64,000 nucleotides of DNA from DATARH01 sp035534855 (GCA_035534855.1 DATLRD010000014.1:62001-126000), one strand, 5' to 3'; shown: positions 42,009 to 51,271, counted from the first letter of the stretch. Made by a program: numbers and translations. Notes: generated from the letters alone by a model not told the origin.

Positions 42009-42958
42009 TGATACGACACCCGCGGGTCGAGCCAGGCATAGGCGAGGTCGGCGGCGAGGTTGCCGGCGAGCGTCGTCGCCGTCGCCAGCAACAGGGCGGC
42101 CAGCGCCAGGTTGTAGTCGTTGCCCATCACCGCGTCGAAGATCAGCTTGCCCATGCCGGGATAAGCGAACATCTCCTCGGTGACCAGCGCCCCCGATACC
42201 AGCGAACCGAACGACAGCGCCAGGATTGTCGCGACGGGCACCATCGCCGAGCGCAGCGCGTGGTGCCAGATCACCCGCGCCTCGCCCGCGCCCTTGGCGC
42301 GCGCGGTGCGGATATGGTCCTGCGCCAGCGCCTCGCGCATCGCGGCGCGGATATAGCGGGTGTAACCGCCGACGCTGGCGAGGGTCAGCGTCGCCGCCGG
42401 CAGCACCAGGTGATGCAGCCGGTCGGCAAACCCGCCGGCCCCCGGCGTCGCCAGCCCGCTGGCCGGAAACCAGTGGAGCCCGGCGGCGAACACCATGATC
42501 AGCACCAGAGCCAGCCAGAAGGTCGGCAGCGAAATGCCGGCAAAGCAGAACATCTCGATGACCCGATCGAGCCACGTACCCGGCCGCCGCGCCGCGGCGA
42601 TGCCGAGCCCCAGTGCCAGCGCGAAGGCGAGGGTGAAGCTCGTGCCCATCAGCACAAGCGAGTTGAAGAGCCGCGGCAGCAGGATGCGCAGCACCGGTTC
42701 AGCGAACAGCCGGGAGTAGCCGAGATTGCCGGCAAGCGCATCGCGCGCCCACGCCAGATAGCGGCTGACCAGCGGCTGGCCGACGCCGTAGAGCGCCTCG
42801 AGCCGGGCGATATCGGCCGAACTCATGTGCGGGTCGGCGGTGCGCATCAGGTCGATCGGGTCGCCCGGCATCAGCCCGATCAGGCTGTAGATCGCGAACG
42901 ACATCAGCGCCAGCACCACGGCGATCTCAATGAGCCGCAGCGTGGTGAAGCGGATCAT
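42005..42958 (-). CDS. ABC importer permease (DppB type)
   Basis: This 317-residue permease starts with FTTLRLIEIAVVLALMSFAIY, then SRLFAEPVLRILLPRLFNSLVL. The EAA loop is DHIRTARAKGAGEARVIWHHALRSAMVPV near 217-245. It follows the binding-protein gene by 13 bases and is translationally coupled to the DppC-type gene. With the two neighbours it makes an oligopeptide-type importer core. Confidence 0.93.
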   Translation of the reverse strand: MIRFTTLRLIEIAVVLALMSFAIYSLIGLMPGDPIDLMRTADPHMSSADIARLEALYGVGQPLVSRYLAWARDALAGNLGYSRLFAEPVLRILLPRLFNSLVLMGTSFTLAFALALGLGIAAARRPGTWLDRVIEMFCFAGISLPTFWLALVLIMVFAAGLHWFPASGLATPGAGGFADRLHHLVLPAATLTLASVGGYTRYIRAAMREALAQDHIRTARAKGAGEARVIWHHALRSAMVPVATILALSFGSLVSGALVTEEMFAYPGMGKLIFDAVMGNDYNLALAALLLATATTLAGNLAADLAYAWLDPRVSYQ

Positions 42959-42971
42959 CGCGCCGGCGCCC

Positions 42972-44639
42972 TTACTGCTTCACGTGCCAATCGGTGACCC
43001 ATAGGCTGGTGGGGTACTGGTTGCCGGTCGGGCGCACGCCACCGAGCCATTTCGGCAGGATGAATGGGTCGGCCCGGAAATACAGCGGCAGCGACGGCAG
43101 GTCGGTGGCATAGAGGCGCTGCGCCTCGGCCCACATCGACTTGCGCTTTTCCGGGTCGAGCTCGATTTCAAGCGCCTTGAGCAGCTTGTCCATCGCCGGG
43201 TTGCTGTAGCCGGCGAGGTTTTGCCCGCTGTAGCCGTTGGCTGCATCGGGAATCTCTTTAGAATCGAAAATTTCGCGTGGCACGTTCTCCGGGCTGCTGA
43301 TCCAGGCATACATCGCCATCTCGAACATGCGGTGCGGCAGCGTGTCGCCGAACAGCACCCGGGCGGGCTGGTTCTTGATCCGGATATCGACGCCGATCTT
43401 GCGCCACTCGCTCTGCAGCACCTGCTCGACCAGCTCGCGCGAATGGTTGCCGGCGGTCGTCATCAGCGTAAACGACAGGGCCTTGCCGTCGGCGTTGCGG
43501 CGGATGCCGCCGGCGCCGCGATGCCAGCCGGCGGCGTCGAGCAGCGCGGCGGCCTTCGTCGGATCATAGGGATAGCGCGGCACGTCGGCGGTGTAGCCAA
43601 CATCCCGCGGCGTCAGGAAGCTGTCAGCGACCGGCTGATGCCCGGCGAACAGCGCTTTCACCAGGCCGGCGCGGTCGATGCCGAAGAGCAGTGCCTCGCG
43701 CACCCGGCGATCGGCCAGCGCCGGAACGGCCAGGTTCAGGTCGATGTGCTCGAATGCGAGGTCGGGCTTGTAGATCACGTCGTACTGGCCGCCGTGGCGC
43801 TTTTCGAAGGCCAGCGCCTCGTCGAGCGGCGGCCCGACCTCGCCGGCCGCCATGTCGATCGAGCCCGCCAGCAGGTTGGCTTCGAGCGCCGCGGTGTTTT
43901 CGATCGCGCGGATCGTGATCCGGTCGAATTGTCCCGGCGGACCGGCCCAGTGCGGGTTGCGCACCAGCACGATGTACGAGCCGGGCGCTACCTCGCTGAT
44001 CCGGTAGGGGCCGTCGTAGAGGCCCGGATTGGTCGGGTCGGTTGCATAGAGCGTACGCAGCCGATATTGCGCCGGGTCGGAAAACGCGGCGCGTTCGAGA
44101 TGCGCCGGCAGCAGTACGAAATCGTTGATCGCGGCATAGTCGAAATCGAGCTTGTCGTCGTGCAGCGTGAAGGTGTGGTCGTCCTTGACCGTGATCCCGG
44201 TGATGTGCCGGTACAGTTCGGCGTTGCTGACCGCGCTCTGCGGGTGGCGCCCGACCTCGTAGGTGAACAGCACGTCTGCCGTGGTCACCGGCACGCCGTC
44301 GCTCCACATCGCGCCCGGGCGGATCGTATAGGTCAGGTCGACGCCGCGCTTCCCGCCCGGCCCGTCAACCGGCACTGCCAGCCCGTTCTTGATAGAGGGC
44401 AGTGTGGTGCACAGCAGGCAAACCAGCTTCGAATTGGCGTCATAGACCGTGAACGGCCGCGTTACAAAGCCCAGCACATAGGATTTCGCCGCAAGCGCGT
44501 CGATGTTCGGGTTGAGGGTGCCGGGGAACTGGGTAATCCCGATGGTCAGCGAGCCATGCCCGGCGGCAAGCGCCGGCGGAGCCGCAAGCATAGCGGCCAC
44601 GATCAGGCGGCATAGGTTCGGGCGGATAAGCCAAAACAT
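42972..44639 (-). CDS. ABC transporter substrate-binding protein, family 5
   Basis: This 555-residue periplasmic binding protein has a Sec signal peptide ending APPALA (residues 1-25 or so). The mature part starts SLTIGITQFPGTLNPNIDAL, typical of peptide and opine binders. Later family signatures are RPGAMWSDGVPVTTADVLFT, RNPHWAGPP and DRRVREALLFGIDR. Three cysteines near residues 70-75 (LVCLLCTTLP) are unusual for the family. The ATG at 44639 is preceded by a weak GAGAG site. It is the first gene of the leftward transporter trio. Confidence 0.92.
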   Translation of the reverse strand: MFWLIRPNLCRLIVAAMLAAPPALAAGHGSLTIGITQFPGTLNPNIDALAAKSYVLGFVTRPFTVYDANSKLVCLLCTTLPSIKNGLAVPVDGPGGKRGVDLTYTIRPGAMWSDGVPVTTADVLFTYEVGRHPQSAVSNAELYRHITGITVKDDHTFTLHDDKLDFDYAAINDFVLLPAHLERAAFSDPAQYRLRTLYATDPTNPGLYDGPYRISEVAPGSYIVLVRNPHWAGPPGQFDRITIRAIENTAALEANLLAGSIDMAAGEVGPPLDEALAFEKRHGGQYDVIYKPDLAFEHIDLNLAVPALADRRVREALLFGIDRAGLVKALFAGHQPVADSFLTPRDVGYTADVPRYPYDPTKAAALLDAAGWHRGAGGIRRNADGKALSFTLMTTAGNHSRELVEQVLQSEWRKIGVDIRIKNQPARVLFGDTLPHRMFEMAMYAWISSPENVPREIFDSKEIPDAANGYSGQNLAGYSNPAMDKLLKALEIELDPEKRKSMWAEAQRLYATDLPSLPLYFRADPFILPKWLGGVRPTGNQYPTSLWVTDWHVKQ

Positions 44640-44767
44640 CGCATTACTCTCGCGGGAAACGTTAGCCAAACGCGAGCCAAGAGCTTGAATCGTGGCTCGC
44701 GGGGTCATATTATCCGGCGCCGGCGGGGTCGGGTATGCGACACCGAAAGTTGCGTATTCGTGGGAAC

Positions 44768-44789
44768 GAAACAGCACATGAGTTGTTTC
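44768..44789. promoter_or_regulatory. Short inverted repeat before the His-rich gene
   Basis: GAAACA (44768-44773) and TGTTTC (44784-44789) face each other across ten bases, in the 239-base gap between the divergent binding-protein and His-rich genes. The spacing fits an operator for a dimeric regulator. No consensus was recognised. Confidence 0.25.
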
Positions 44790-44878
44790 TTGCCTGAGGG
44801 CCTGCGAGGGCCGCCCGTAGGTTGTGCGAGAGTCTGCGCGTATCGATCACTTCGGAACTGCCACAGAGGACACCTGGT

Positions 44879-45211
44879 ATGAAGAATCTCTTGAATGGCG
44901 TCGCGATCGCCGCGGTTCTCGCGATCACCGCGCCGGCATGGGCCCAGAACGCCCCGATGACCCCGGCCGCTCCGGCCATGCCGATGGCTAAGAAGCCGAT
45001 GATGGCCAAGAGGCCGATGATGCATCACCACATGGCCGGGCGCCATCATTGGCACCACCATTGGGTCCGGCACCACGCCGGAGACGACATGACCGAACAG
45101 CTCAACCGCGAAGAGCTCGCCCGGCTCATGCATGGTGGCGCGGCGATGTCCGCACCGGAGCAGTCGGCGTCGCCGGAGATGGGCGGCCCGCGGGCCAGCA
45201 GCCACCACTGA
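44879..45211 (+). CDS. Secreted His/Met-rich small protein
   Basis: This 110-residue protein has a signal peptide (residues 1-22, ending APAWA). The mature N-terminal half is an unusual metal-binding-like stretch: Met- and Pro-rich MPMAKKPMMAKRPMM, then ten histidines within residues 49-66 (HHHMAGRHHWHHHWVRHH). The rest is an acidic helix with EQLNREELARLMHGG. AGAGGA precedes the ATG. A periplasmic copper, nickel or zinc buffer is suggested by composition, as in known His-rich metallochaperones, but unproven. It has its own strong terminator and so is probably monocistronic. Confidence 0.78.
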   Translation: MKNLLNGVAIAAVLAITAPAWAQNAPMTPAAPAMPMAKKPMMAKRPMMHHHMAGRHHWHHHWVRHHAGDDMTEQLNREELARLMHGGAAMSAPEQSASPEMGGPRASSHH

Positions 45212-45534
45212 TCGGCGTTCGATCACCAAAATTAACAGCCGACAAGGGGGCGAAAGCCCCCTTGTTTGCATTCTGCGCTCAGCCATGCAGAGCGAACGCC
45301 GCTTGATTGCTTTTTGCCGTCAAGCCAGACGGTGCCCAACCTTTGCGCGATTCGGCTCGATTGCCGCGGGCAACAGTAAATCAGCAAATTTGTAAAGAAT
45401 TCTGACGAATTCTCACCAAATTCGGATTTATTTAGTTACTTCATCAAACCAGTGAGCCAAACACGCCCCCAGTCGACGTTTCGAACGGGGATATGCTTCA
45501 CCTTTCTTTAATCGGCGGCCAATAACCTGCCGCC
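45212..45534. other. Intergenic region with terminator and AT-rich upstream DNA
   Basis: This 323-base gap holds the His-rich gene terminator. From about 45370 on it is an AT-rich region with two GAATTCT copies (45400 area) upstream of the PAS-GGDEF-EAL gene. That is a likely promoter and regulatory zone, but I cannot place -10/-35 boxes firmly. No small RNA was recognised. Confidence 0.45.
45242..45265 (+). terminator. Intrinsic terminator of the His-rich gene
   Basis: ACAAGGGGGC and GCCCCCTTGT form a perfect 10-bp stem capped by the stable GAAA tetraloop, 30 bases after the stop codon. The stem runs into TTGTTTGC, giving a short U-tract. This is the clearest terminator in the window. Confidence 0.85.
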
Positions 45535-47313
45535 GTGAGCAAGCAACTCCCGTCCAATCCCGCAGACAGTGCCGTTCTTAAGGCGGAGGCTCCGCCGGAA
45601 TGGCTCGCGTCCTTCATGGCGGATCTGCCGTCGGCGGTCGCGCTCTTCGACCACGAACTGCACTACATTTCGGCCAATGCGGCGTGGTGCGAGGTGTTCG
45701 GGATCGCCCAGGCCGCGTTTGTCGGCCGCCGTCATCACGAGCTCGATCCGCGCAGTGGCCCGGTCATTGCCGAGGTCTTGCGCCGTGCGCTCGCCGGCGA
45801 AGACATCGAGGCCTGCGAGATCGGCGAACCCGACCCGGCCAGCAAGTCGCGCCGCTTTGTGCTGAGCGCACGCCGCCGCAGCGGGTGCGGCGCGCCGGAG
45901 GGCAGTATCGTCGCGACCGTGCACCAGGTCGCGGCAAACGAGGCGCCGACGGATACCCCGCACGAGATCTCTGATCGGCTGACCGGGCTGGCCGGGCGGC
46001 ATCGCTTCATGGCCCATGTCCGCTCGATGTTGAAGCCGGGCGGAAGCTGGCGGCCGACCGCGATGTTCCTGCTCGACATCGACAATTTCAAAGGGGTCAA
46101 CGACCTCTATGGCGCCGGGTTGGGCGACGGCGTGCTCAAGATCATCGCCAACCGGCTGCTCGCCGGGACAAGGTCGCGGCCGATGCCGGCGGAGCGCGGG
46201 CGGCGCGCCGGACGGAGCGGCGACATGGTGGCGCGTCTCGGGGCCGACGAGTTCGGCATCGCGCTCGTCACGCCGTCGCCGACCCTGGCCGACGCCGAGG
46301 CGTTTGCCCGGCGGCTGCTGCAGCTGGTCGCCAACCCGGTGATGATCGGCGAGGAGTGCATCCGGCTCAGCGCCAGTGTCGGGTTCATCATTACCAGCCC
46401 GACCCACCGCAACGAAGACGACACGCTGCGCGACCTTGACGTGGCCTTGCAGGAGGCCAAGGCGCGCGGACCGAACACCGCCAAGGCGTGGGAGCCCTCA
46501 CTAACCAGCACCGTCGGGCGGCGGCTGGCGCTGCTCGACCAGCTGCGCCGGGCGCTCGACGAAGGCGAATTCGTGCTGCATTACCAGCCGATCCTGCGGC
46601 TAGGCGACGGCAAGGTGGTCGGCGCCGAGGCGCTGTTGCGCTGGAACCATCCGAGCGACGGGCTGGTCCCGCCGGCAGCCTTTCTGCCGGTGCTCGAGGA
46701 AAGCGGCCTGATCGTTCCGGTCGGCTGCTGGGTGATCCGCGAGGCGGTACGCCAGATGCAGGTCTGGCAGATGCTCTACGGCCGCGATATTCTCGAATGG
46801 ATCAGCGTCAACGTCTCGGCGCGGCAGTTCAACGATCCGTCGCTGCTGATGGCGACGCTGGACGGGGTCAGCGAGGGCGGGTTTCCGCTCGACCGCGTCA
46901 AGATCGAGATCACCGAATCGGCGGTGATGCGCAACCCCGAGATCACCCGCGAAGTGTTGAGCGAATTGCAGGCGATCGGCATCCGTCTGGCGATCGACGA
47001 TTTTGGCACCGGCTATTCGGCGCTGGGCGTGCTGCGCCACTACGCGGTCGACACGATCAAGATAGACCGCGGTTTCACCAACCGGCTCGATACCAACGAC
47101 GGCCGCGAGCTGGTGCTGGCGCTGCTCAAGATCGCCCGGATCTACGGCGCCGACGTCGTCGCCGAGGGGGTCGAGACGGTCGGGCAGGCGGAAATCCTGC
47201 GCGCTGCCGGGTGCGGTTTCGTCCAGGGGTATCTGTATGCCAAGCCGATGGACGGCAGCTTCTTCGGCGCCTACGCGCTGACCCATTTGGTCGAGAACAA
47301 CGCGGCCGACTGA
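45535..47313 (+). CDS. PAS-GGDEF-EAL protein (probable c-di-GMP phosphodiesterase)
   Basis: A 592-residue signalling protein with no membrane segment. A PAS-like sensor occupies residues about 25-125 (DLPSAVALFDHELHYISANAAWCEVFG). The GGDEF domain (about 145-310) has its active site changed from GG(D/E)EF to GADEF (236-240), which usually abolishes cyclase activity. The EAL domain (about 330-580) is intact, with Glu-Ala-Leu at 365-367, plus VNVSARQF, EITESAVM, IDDFGTGYSAL and VAEGVET. It should therefore hydrolyse c-di-GMP, with the GGDEF part perhaps sensing GTP. The GTG start is at 45535. Confidence 0.92.
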   Translation: MSKQLPSNPADSAVLKAEAPPEWLASFMADLPSAVALFDHELHYISANAAWCEVFGIAQAAFVGRRHHELDPRSGPVIAEVLRRALAGEDIEACEIGEPDPASKSRRFVLSARRRSGCGAPEGSIVATVHQVAANEAPTDTPHEISDRLTGLAGRHRFMAHVRSMLKPGGSWRPTAMFLLDIDNFKGVNDLYGAGLGDGVLKIIANRLLAGTRSRPMPAERGRRAGRSGDMVARLGADEFGIALVTPSPTLADAEAFARRLLQLVANPVMIGEECIRLSASVGFIITSPTHRNEDDTLRDLDVALQEAKARGPNTAKAWEPSLTSTVGRRLALLDQLRRALDEGEFVLHYQPILRLGDGKVVGAEALLRWNHPSDGLVPPAAFLPVLEESGLIVPVGCWVIREAVRQMQVWQMLYGRDILEWISVNVSARQFNDPSLLMATLDGVSEGGFPLDRVKIEITESAVMRNPEITREVLSELQAIGIRLAIDDFGTGYSALGVLRHYAVDTIKIDRGFTNRLDTNDGRELVLALLKIARIYGADVVAEGVETVGQAEILRAAGCGFVQGYLYAKPMDGSFFGAYALTHLVENNAAD

Positions 47314-47340
47314 CCCGGCGAGCAGCCCGGCGACCGGCGC

Positions 47341-47934
47341 CTAGCTTGCGGCGCCGCGCCGCGCCAGCCGCGCCATCTCGTCAAGCAGGTCGTGCAGCGC
47401 CTGGTCGGCGACATAGGCGGTCTTGGCAAACGCGCGCAGAAAGCTGTCGGTGCGCGGCAGCTGAAACAGCGTGTCGTCGGCGTCGCGCCCTGCCGCCCCG
47501 GTGATCAGCACGACGTTGTCGTAGGGTTGCAGCACCAGCTCCTTCAGCGGCTTGCCCGGCCCGGTCACGTATTCGACGACGCGGCAGCGCCCGCCGTCGG
47601 GCCCCTCTGCCGGGATCGTCATGCGATAGCTGGCGCGGGTCGTCGCGGCCTCGACCAAGGCGCGGGCGAACGGCCGCAGAAACGCCTCGTCAAAGCCGAG
47701 CAACGCGACCGGGCGGTCATTGTTGACCGACGAGCGGATTTCCAAGGTCGTCCACACCGAGGCGCGACCCTGGAAATAATCGGCGGAAGCGAGGTCGAGG
47801 TTAATCGAGTCGATCGGCAGCGGCGGCGAGACCGAGCGGTTCGACAGGAAGGCGAAGCAGGCCGGTTCGCGCTTCAGGGAAATATGGGTCGAGGCTTCTA
47901 GGTTGCGGTCGCTGATCGCAGGGGTGTCGCTCAT
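47341..47934 (-). CDS. Hypothetical protein
   Basis: This 197-residue cytoplasmic protein is of unknown function. It is alpha/beta in appearance: ASVWTTLEIRSSVNNDRPVALLGFDEAFLRPFARALVEAA is followed by YRMTIPAEGPDGGRCRVVEYV and the loop LQPYDNVVLITGAAGRDADD. The C-terminal helix is DQALHDLLDEMARLARR. It converges on the c-di-GMP gene with 27 bases between stops, so the pairing may be accidental. I recognise no family. Confidence 0.7.
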   Translation of the reverse strand: MSDTPAISDRNLEASTHISLKREPACFAFLSNRSVSPPLPIDSINLDLASADYFQGRASVWTTLEIRSSVNNDRPVALLGFDEAFLRPFARALVEAATTRASYRMTIPAEGPDGGRCRVVEYVTGPGKPLKELVLQPYDNVVLITGAAGRDADDTLFQLPRTDSFLRAFAKTAYVADQALHDLLDEMARLARRGAAS

Positions 47935-48082
47935 GGCACGGCCTGTGTCCTGGTGCTGCTCCGACGTAGCCGACCCGCCGACTATCGCATAAAGCGCGCC
48001 GGCTGACGTAGCGAAAGCTGTGACACGGATCGGTGCGGCCTTTGGCCGCTGGAACCCGACGCGCGGCCGCGCGTGCCGGGGC

Positions 48083-49972
48083 TCAGCCGGCGTTTCCGCC
48101 GGCGGTCTCGATCGCCTCGGCGGCGGCCAGCCATTCGGCCTCGGCCTGTTCGATCAGTCGGGTCAGCTCGGCGCGCCGGCGAAGCGCCTCGACCATGCGG
48201 GCGCTTTCGCCGCCGAAGGTTTCGGGTGCAGCGAGCCGGCGGTCGAGCGCCTGCCGCTCAGTCGCGAGACGCTGCGCCGCCTCTTCGGCACGCCGGGCCT
48301 GGCGGCGCAGCGGTTCGAGGGCGAGACGCCGCTCCGCCGCTTCGCGGCGCTGGGCGCGGCGGCTGTCTCCGGCGCCATTGGCGGGTTCGCCGGCCGGGGC
48401 TTCCGGCGCCAGCAGCAGCCGGCGGTAATCCTCGAGGTCGCCGTCAAATGGCTGCACCATGCCGTCGGCGACCAGCCACAGCCGGTCGGCGACCAGTTCG
48501 ACAAGGTGCCAATCGTGGCTGACCAGCACGACCGCGCCGGCATAGTCCGACAGTGCGGCGACCAGCGCCTCCCGGGTTTCGAGGTCGAGATGGTTGGTCG
48601 GCTCGTCGAGGATCAGCAGCGACGGCGCGTCGTGCGTGACCAGCGCCAGGTTGAGCCGGGCGCGCTCGCCGCCCGACAGATCGCCGACCGGTACCAGTGC
48701 CTTGTCCTGGCTGAAGCCGAACCCGCCGAGCCGGGTGCGCACCGCCTCGGGCGTCAGCTCCGGCGCGGCGGCGGCAAGGTGCTCGACCGCCGATTCCTCG
48801 GGCCGCATGTCGTCGATCTGGTGCTGGGTGAAGAACCCGCATTTGAGCTTTGGCACCCGCGTCATGGTGCCCGACAGCGGCGCCAGACGCCCGGCGAGCA
48901 GCCGGGCAAAGGTGGTCTTGCCGTTGCCGTTGGCGCCGAGCAGGGCGATGCGGTCGTCAGGGTCGATCCGCAGGTCGAGCCGCGACAGCACCGGGCGGCC
49001 GGCCTCATACCCGGTGCTGACCCGCTCGAGCGACAGGATCGGCGGGTTGAGCTGGGCTGGCGGCGGCAGCATCAGCCGCACCGGCGGCGCCTCGGCGATC
49101 GCAGCGACCGGTTCCAGCTTGGCCAGCGCCTTTAATCGGCTCTGCGCCTGGCGCGCCTTTGACGCCTTGAAGCGAAAGCGGTCGACAAATTCCTGCATGT
49201 GCGCGCGCTGCGCCGCCTGGCGCTTGGCCATTACCGCCTGGCGCGCGATGAACTCGCGCCGTACCCGCAGGAAGGTTTCAAAATTGCCCGAATAGAGCGT
49301 CAGCCTGCCGCCATCGAGGTGGAGGATCGATTCCGGCGCCGCGTTCAACAACTGGCGGTCGTGGCTGACCAGGATAAAGCTGTGGCGGTAGCGCTTCAGG
49401 AAACGTTCGAGCCACAGTGCCGCTTCCAGGTCGAGGTGGTTGGTCGGCTCGTCCAGCAACAGCAAATCGGGCTCGGCAAACAGCACCGCGGCGAGCGCGA
49501 CCCGCATGCGCCAGCCGCCCGACAATTGGTCGAGCGGGGCGTCTTGCATCGCCGGGTCGAGACCAAGCCCGGCGAGAATGCGCGCGGCACGGGCCGGCGC
49601 GGCGCGGGCGCCAATCTCGCCCAGCCGGGCCTCGATCTCGGCGATGCGCAGCGGCGCAGCGCCGCGGTCAAGCTCGGCGAGCAGCCGGGCGCGCTCCCGG
49701 TCGGCGGCAAGCACGGTGGCGAGCGGCGTTGCCGCCCCGCTCGGCGCTTCCTGCGCGAGAAAGCCGACGCGGCAGTCGCGCGACAGGATCACATCGCCAC
49801 GCTCGGGCTGCAGCGTGCCGCGGATCAGGTCGAGCAGCGTCGATTTGCCGGCGCCGTTGCGGCCGACCAGGCCGACCCTGGCGCCGTCCGGGATCTGCAC
49901 GCTGGCGTTGTCGAGCAGCGCCGGTCCGAGCCGGCCGCCGACGCGGTAGGTCAACTCCGAGAGGATCAGCAT
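48083..49972 (-). CDS. ABC-F family ATPase (YheS/Uup-like)
   Basis: This 629-residue soluble protein has two ABC ATPase domains and no membrane segments, the ABC-F type that acts on ribosomes. Domain 1 has GRNGAGKST near 38-46, the signature LSGGWRMR and LLLLDEPTNHLDLEA. Domain 2 has GANGNGKTT, LSGGERARLNLAL and LLILDEPTNHLDLET. A basic inter-domain linker (KRQAAQRAHMQEFVDRFRFKASKARQAQSR) is the expected P-site tRNA-interacting motif. The C-terminus is a long, charged coiled coil after residue 545. It most resembles YheS. The gene is monocistronic. Confidence 0.93.
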   Translation of the reverse strand: MLILSELTYRVGGRLGPALLDNASVQIPDGARVGLVGRNGAGKSTLLDLIRGTLQPERGDVILSRDCRVGFLAQEAPSGAATPLATVLAADRERARLLAELDRGAAPLRIAEIEARLGEIGARAAPARAARILAGLGLDPAMQDAPLDQLSGGWRMRVALAAVLFAEPDLLLLDEPTNHLDLEAALWLERFLKRYRHSFILVSHDRQLLNAAPESILHLDGGRLTLYSGNFETFLRVRREFIARQAVMAKRQAAQRAHMQEFVDRFRFKASKARQAQSRLKALAKLEPVAAIAEAPPVRLMLPPPAQLNPPILSLERVSTGYEAGRPVLSRLDLRIDPDDRIALLGANGNGKTTFARLLAGRLAPLSGTMTRVPKLKCGFFTQHQIDDMRPEESAVEHLAAAAPELTPEAVRTRLGGFGFSQDKALVPVGDLSGGERARLNLALVTHDAPSLLILDEPTNHLDLETREALVAALSDYAGAVVLVSHDWHLVELVADRLWLVADGMVQPFDGDLEDYRRLLLAPEAPAGEPANGAGDSRRAQRREAAERRLALEPLRRQARRAEEAAQRLATERQALDRRLAAPETFGGESARMVEALRRRAELTRLIEQAEAEWLAAAEAIETAGGNAG

Positions 49973-50067
49973 GAGCCGATTTTACCATGACGCGGCAGGA
50001 CGGGCCTATCCGCATCCGGCACGCGGGGCGAAAAGACGCCGCGATCAGACCTGTTCCCCGCAGGCGC

Positions 50068-50970
50068 TCAGTGCGACATCAGCACCGGCACGGTCATGTG
50101 ATCGAGCAGATCGCGGCTGACCCCGCCGAACAGGCTCTCGCGTAACTGCGAATGGTGGTAGGCCCCCGCCACGATCATGTCTGCGCCAAGATCAGCGGCG
50201 CGCGACAGCAGCAGATCGGAGATCGAGATGCCCTCGTGCGGGCTCTCTTCCGGGTGCGCCGGGATCCCGTGCCGCGCCAGGTGGTGGACGATGCGATCGA
50301 GCCAGGGCCGGTCGTGCTCGAGGTCGGCCTGCCGCGCGCCGATATGCAGCACCGTGACCGCCTCGGCACCGCCGATCAGCGGCAGCGCATCGTGGAGCGC
50401 GCGGGTGGCCTCACGCGTCCCGTTCCAGGCGATCAGTACGCGCTTGCCGACATGTTCGAAGGCCCCGGCATAGGGGATGACGAGAACCGGCCTTCCGGCG
50501 TCGATCATGACGTCATCCGGCTGCAGCCAGATCAGACCATCCGAATCGTCGTCCGGATATTGCCCGAGGACGACCAGGTCGGCGGCGCTGGCGAGGTGGA
50601 TCAGTTCTGCAGTTTCGCCGTGGTTGAGCATTTGCCATTCGCCATCGAGCGAGCGCAACGGCAGCGCCTCGCGAAAGCGCTGCTCGACGCCTTTGGCCCG
50701 CTCGGTCTCGCGCGCGGCCGATGCGACCGGCGCGGCCGCGCTTATCGGCTCGCCGCCGATGGCCCCGGCGCCATCCGGCGAAGCCGGCCCGAGCACCGTC
50801 GGGGGAAGACCCAAGCGGGCTGGCGGGGCGGCCGATTCGTGGGGTTTCGGCAACGTATAAACCGCCGTCAGATGGGCCTTGCCGGCCTGTGCAAGATTGA
50901 GCGCGAGCGCCAGCCGGCCATCGCCGGTAGAGGCTGCATCGAGACAAACCAGGATATCGCGAAGCGCCAT
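50068..50970 (-). CDS. Universal stress protein, tandem UspA domains
   Basis: This 300-residue protein carries two UspA-like domains. The first begins MALRDILVCLDAASTGDGRLALALNLAQAG. The second, after about residue 165, begins GKRVLIAWNGTREATRALHDALPLI and ends with the ATP-binding-like SLFGGVSRDLLDHMTVPVLMSH. The ATG at 50970 has GGGAGA seven bases before it, and the longer frame beyond is Arg-rich and non-coding. Its expression and ligand are unknown. Confidence 0.92.
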   Translation of the reverse strand: MALRDILVCLDAASTGDGRLALALNLAQAGKAHLTAVYTLPKPHESAAPPARLGLPPTVLGPASPDGAGAIGGEPISAAAPVASAARETERAKGVEQRFREALPLRSLDGEWQMLNHGETAELIHLASAADLVVLGQYPDDDSDGLIWLQPDDVMIDAGRPVLVIPYAGAFEHVGKRVLIAWNGTREATRALHDALPLIGGAEAVTVLHIGARQADLEHDRPWLDRIVHHLARHGIPAHPEESPHEGISISDLLLSRAADLGADMIVAGAYHHSQLRESLFGGVSRDLLDHMTVPVLMSH

Positions 50971-51059
50971 TTTTCGTCTCCCTGTCGGAACCGCCAATTT
51001 GCTCGACCGGCTGCGGCTCCTTACCTGTCGCGGCCGCATCTTCTGTCGGCTATCGCCCG

Positions 51060-51241
51060 CCGCCTCTCGACACGCGCTGGGCGATCGAGCAGCGAATGCA
51101 CCTCGCTGGGACCGTCATAGGTAGGAAACGGACGAACCTGGCGAAAAATCCGTGCGACGATCGGGTCGTCGGTGATGCCAAGCCCCCGAGGATTTGCATC
51201 GAGCGGTCGATGACGCGCCAGATTGCCTCGGAGCAGATCAC
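51060..51241 (-). pseudogene. Decayed copy of the acyl-CoA dehydrogenase 3' end
   Basis: The reading frame ICSEAIWRVIDRSMQILGGL matches codons near the C-terminus of the acyl-CoA dehydrogenase at 51318 (ICSEAIWRIVDRSMQILGGLG). Similarity then continues in another frame (ITDDPIVARIFRQVRPF..YDGPSEVH), so one base has been lost after the GGL codons. Only the last 60 codons or so were duplicated, with no N-terminus, and it is not functional. It lies directly downstream of the intact gene, separated by a 17-base tandem repeat. Confidence 0.85.
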
Positions 51242-51271
51242 CTAAATCGAAAACAACCTATCTGCGGCCGG

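Noticed and set aside
47341..47934. PilZ or other c-di-GMP receptor as partner of the EAL protein
   Set aside because: No RxxxR or D/NxSxxG motif is present; the protein is left as unknown.
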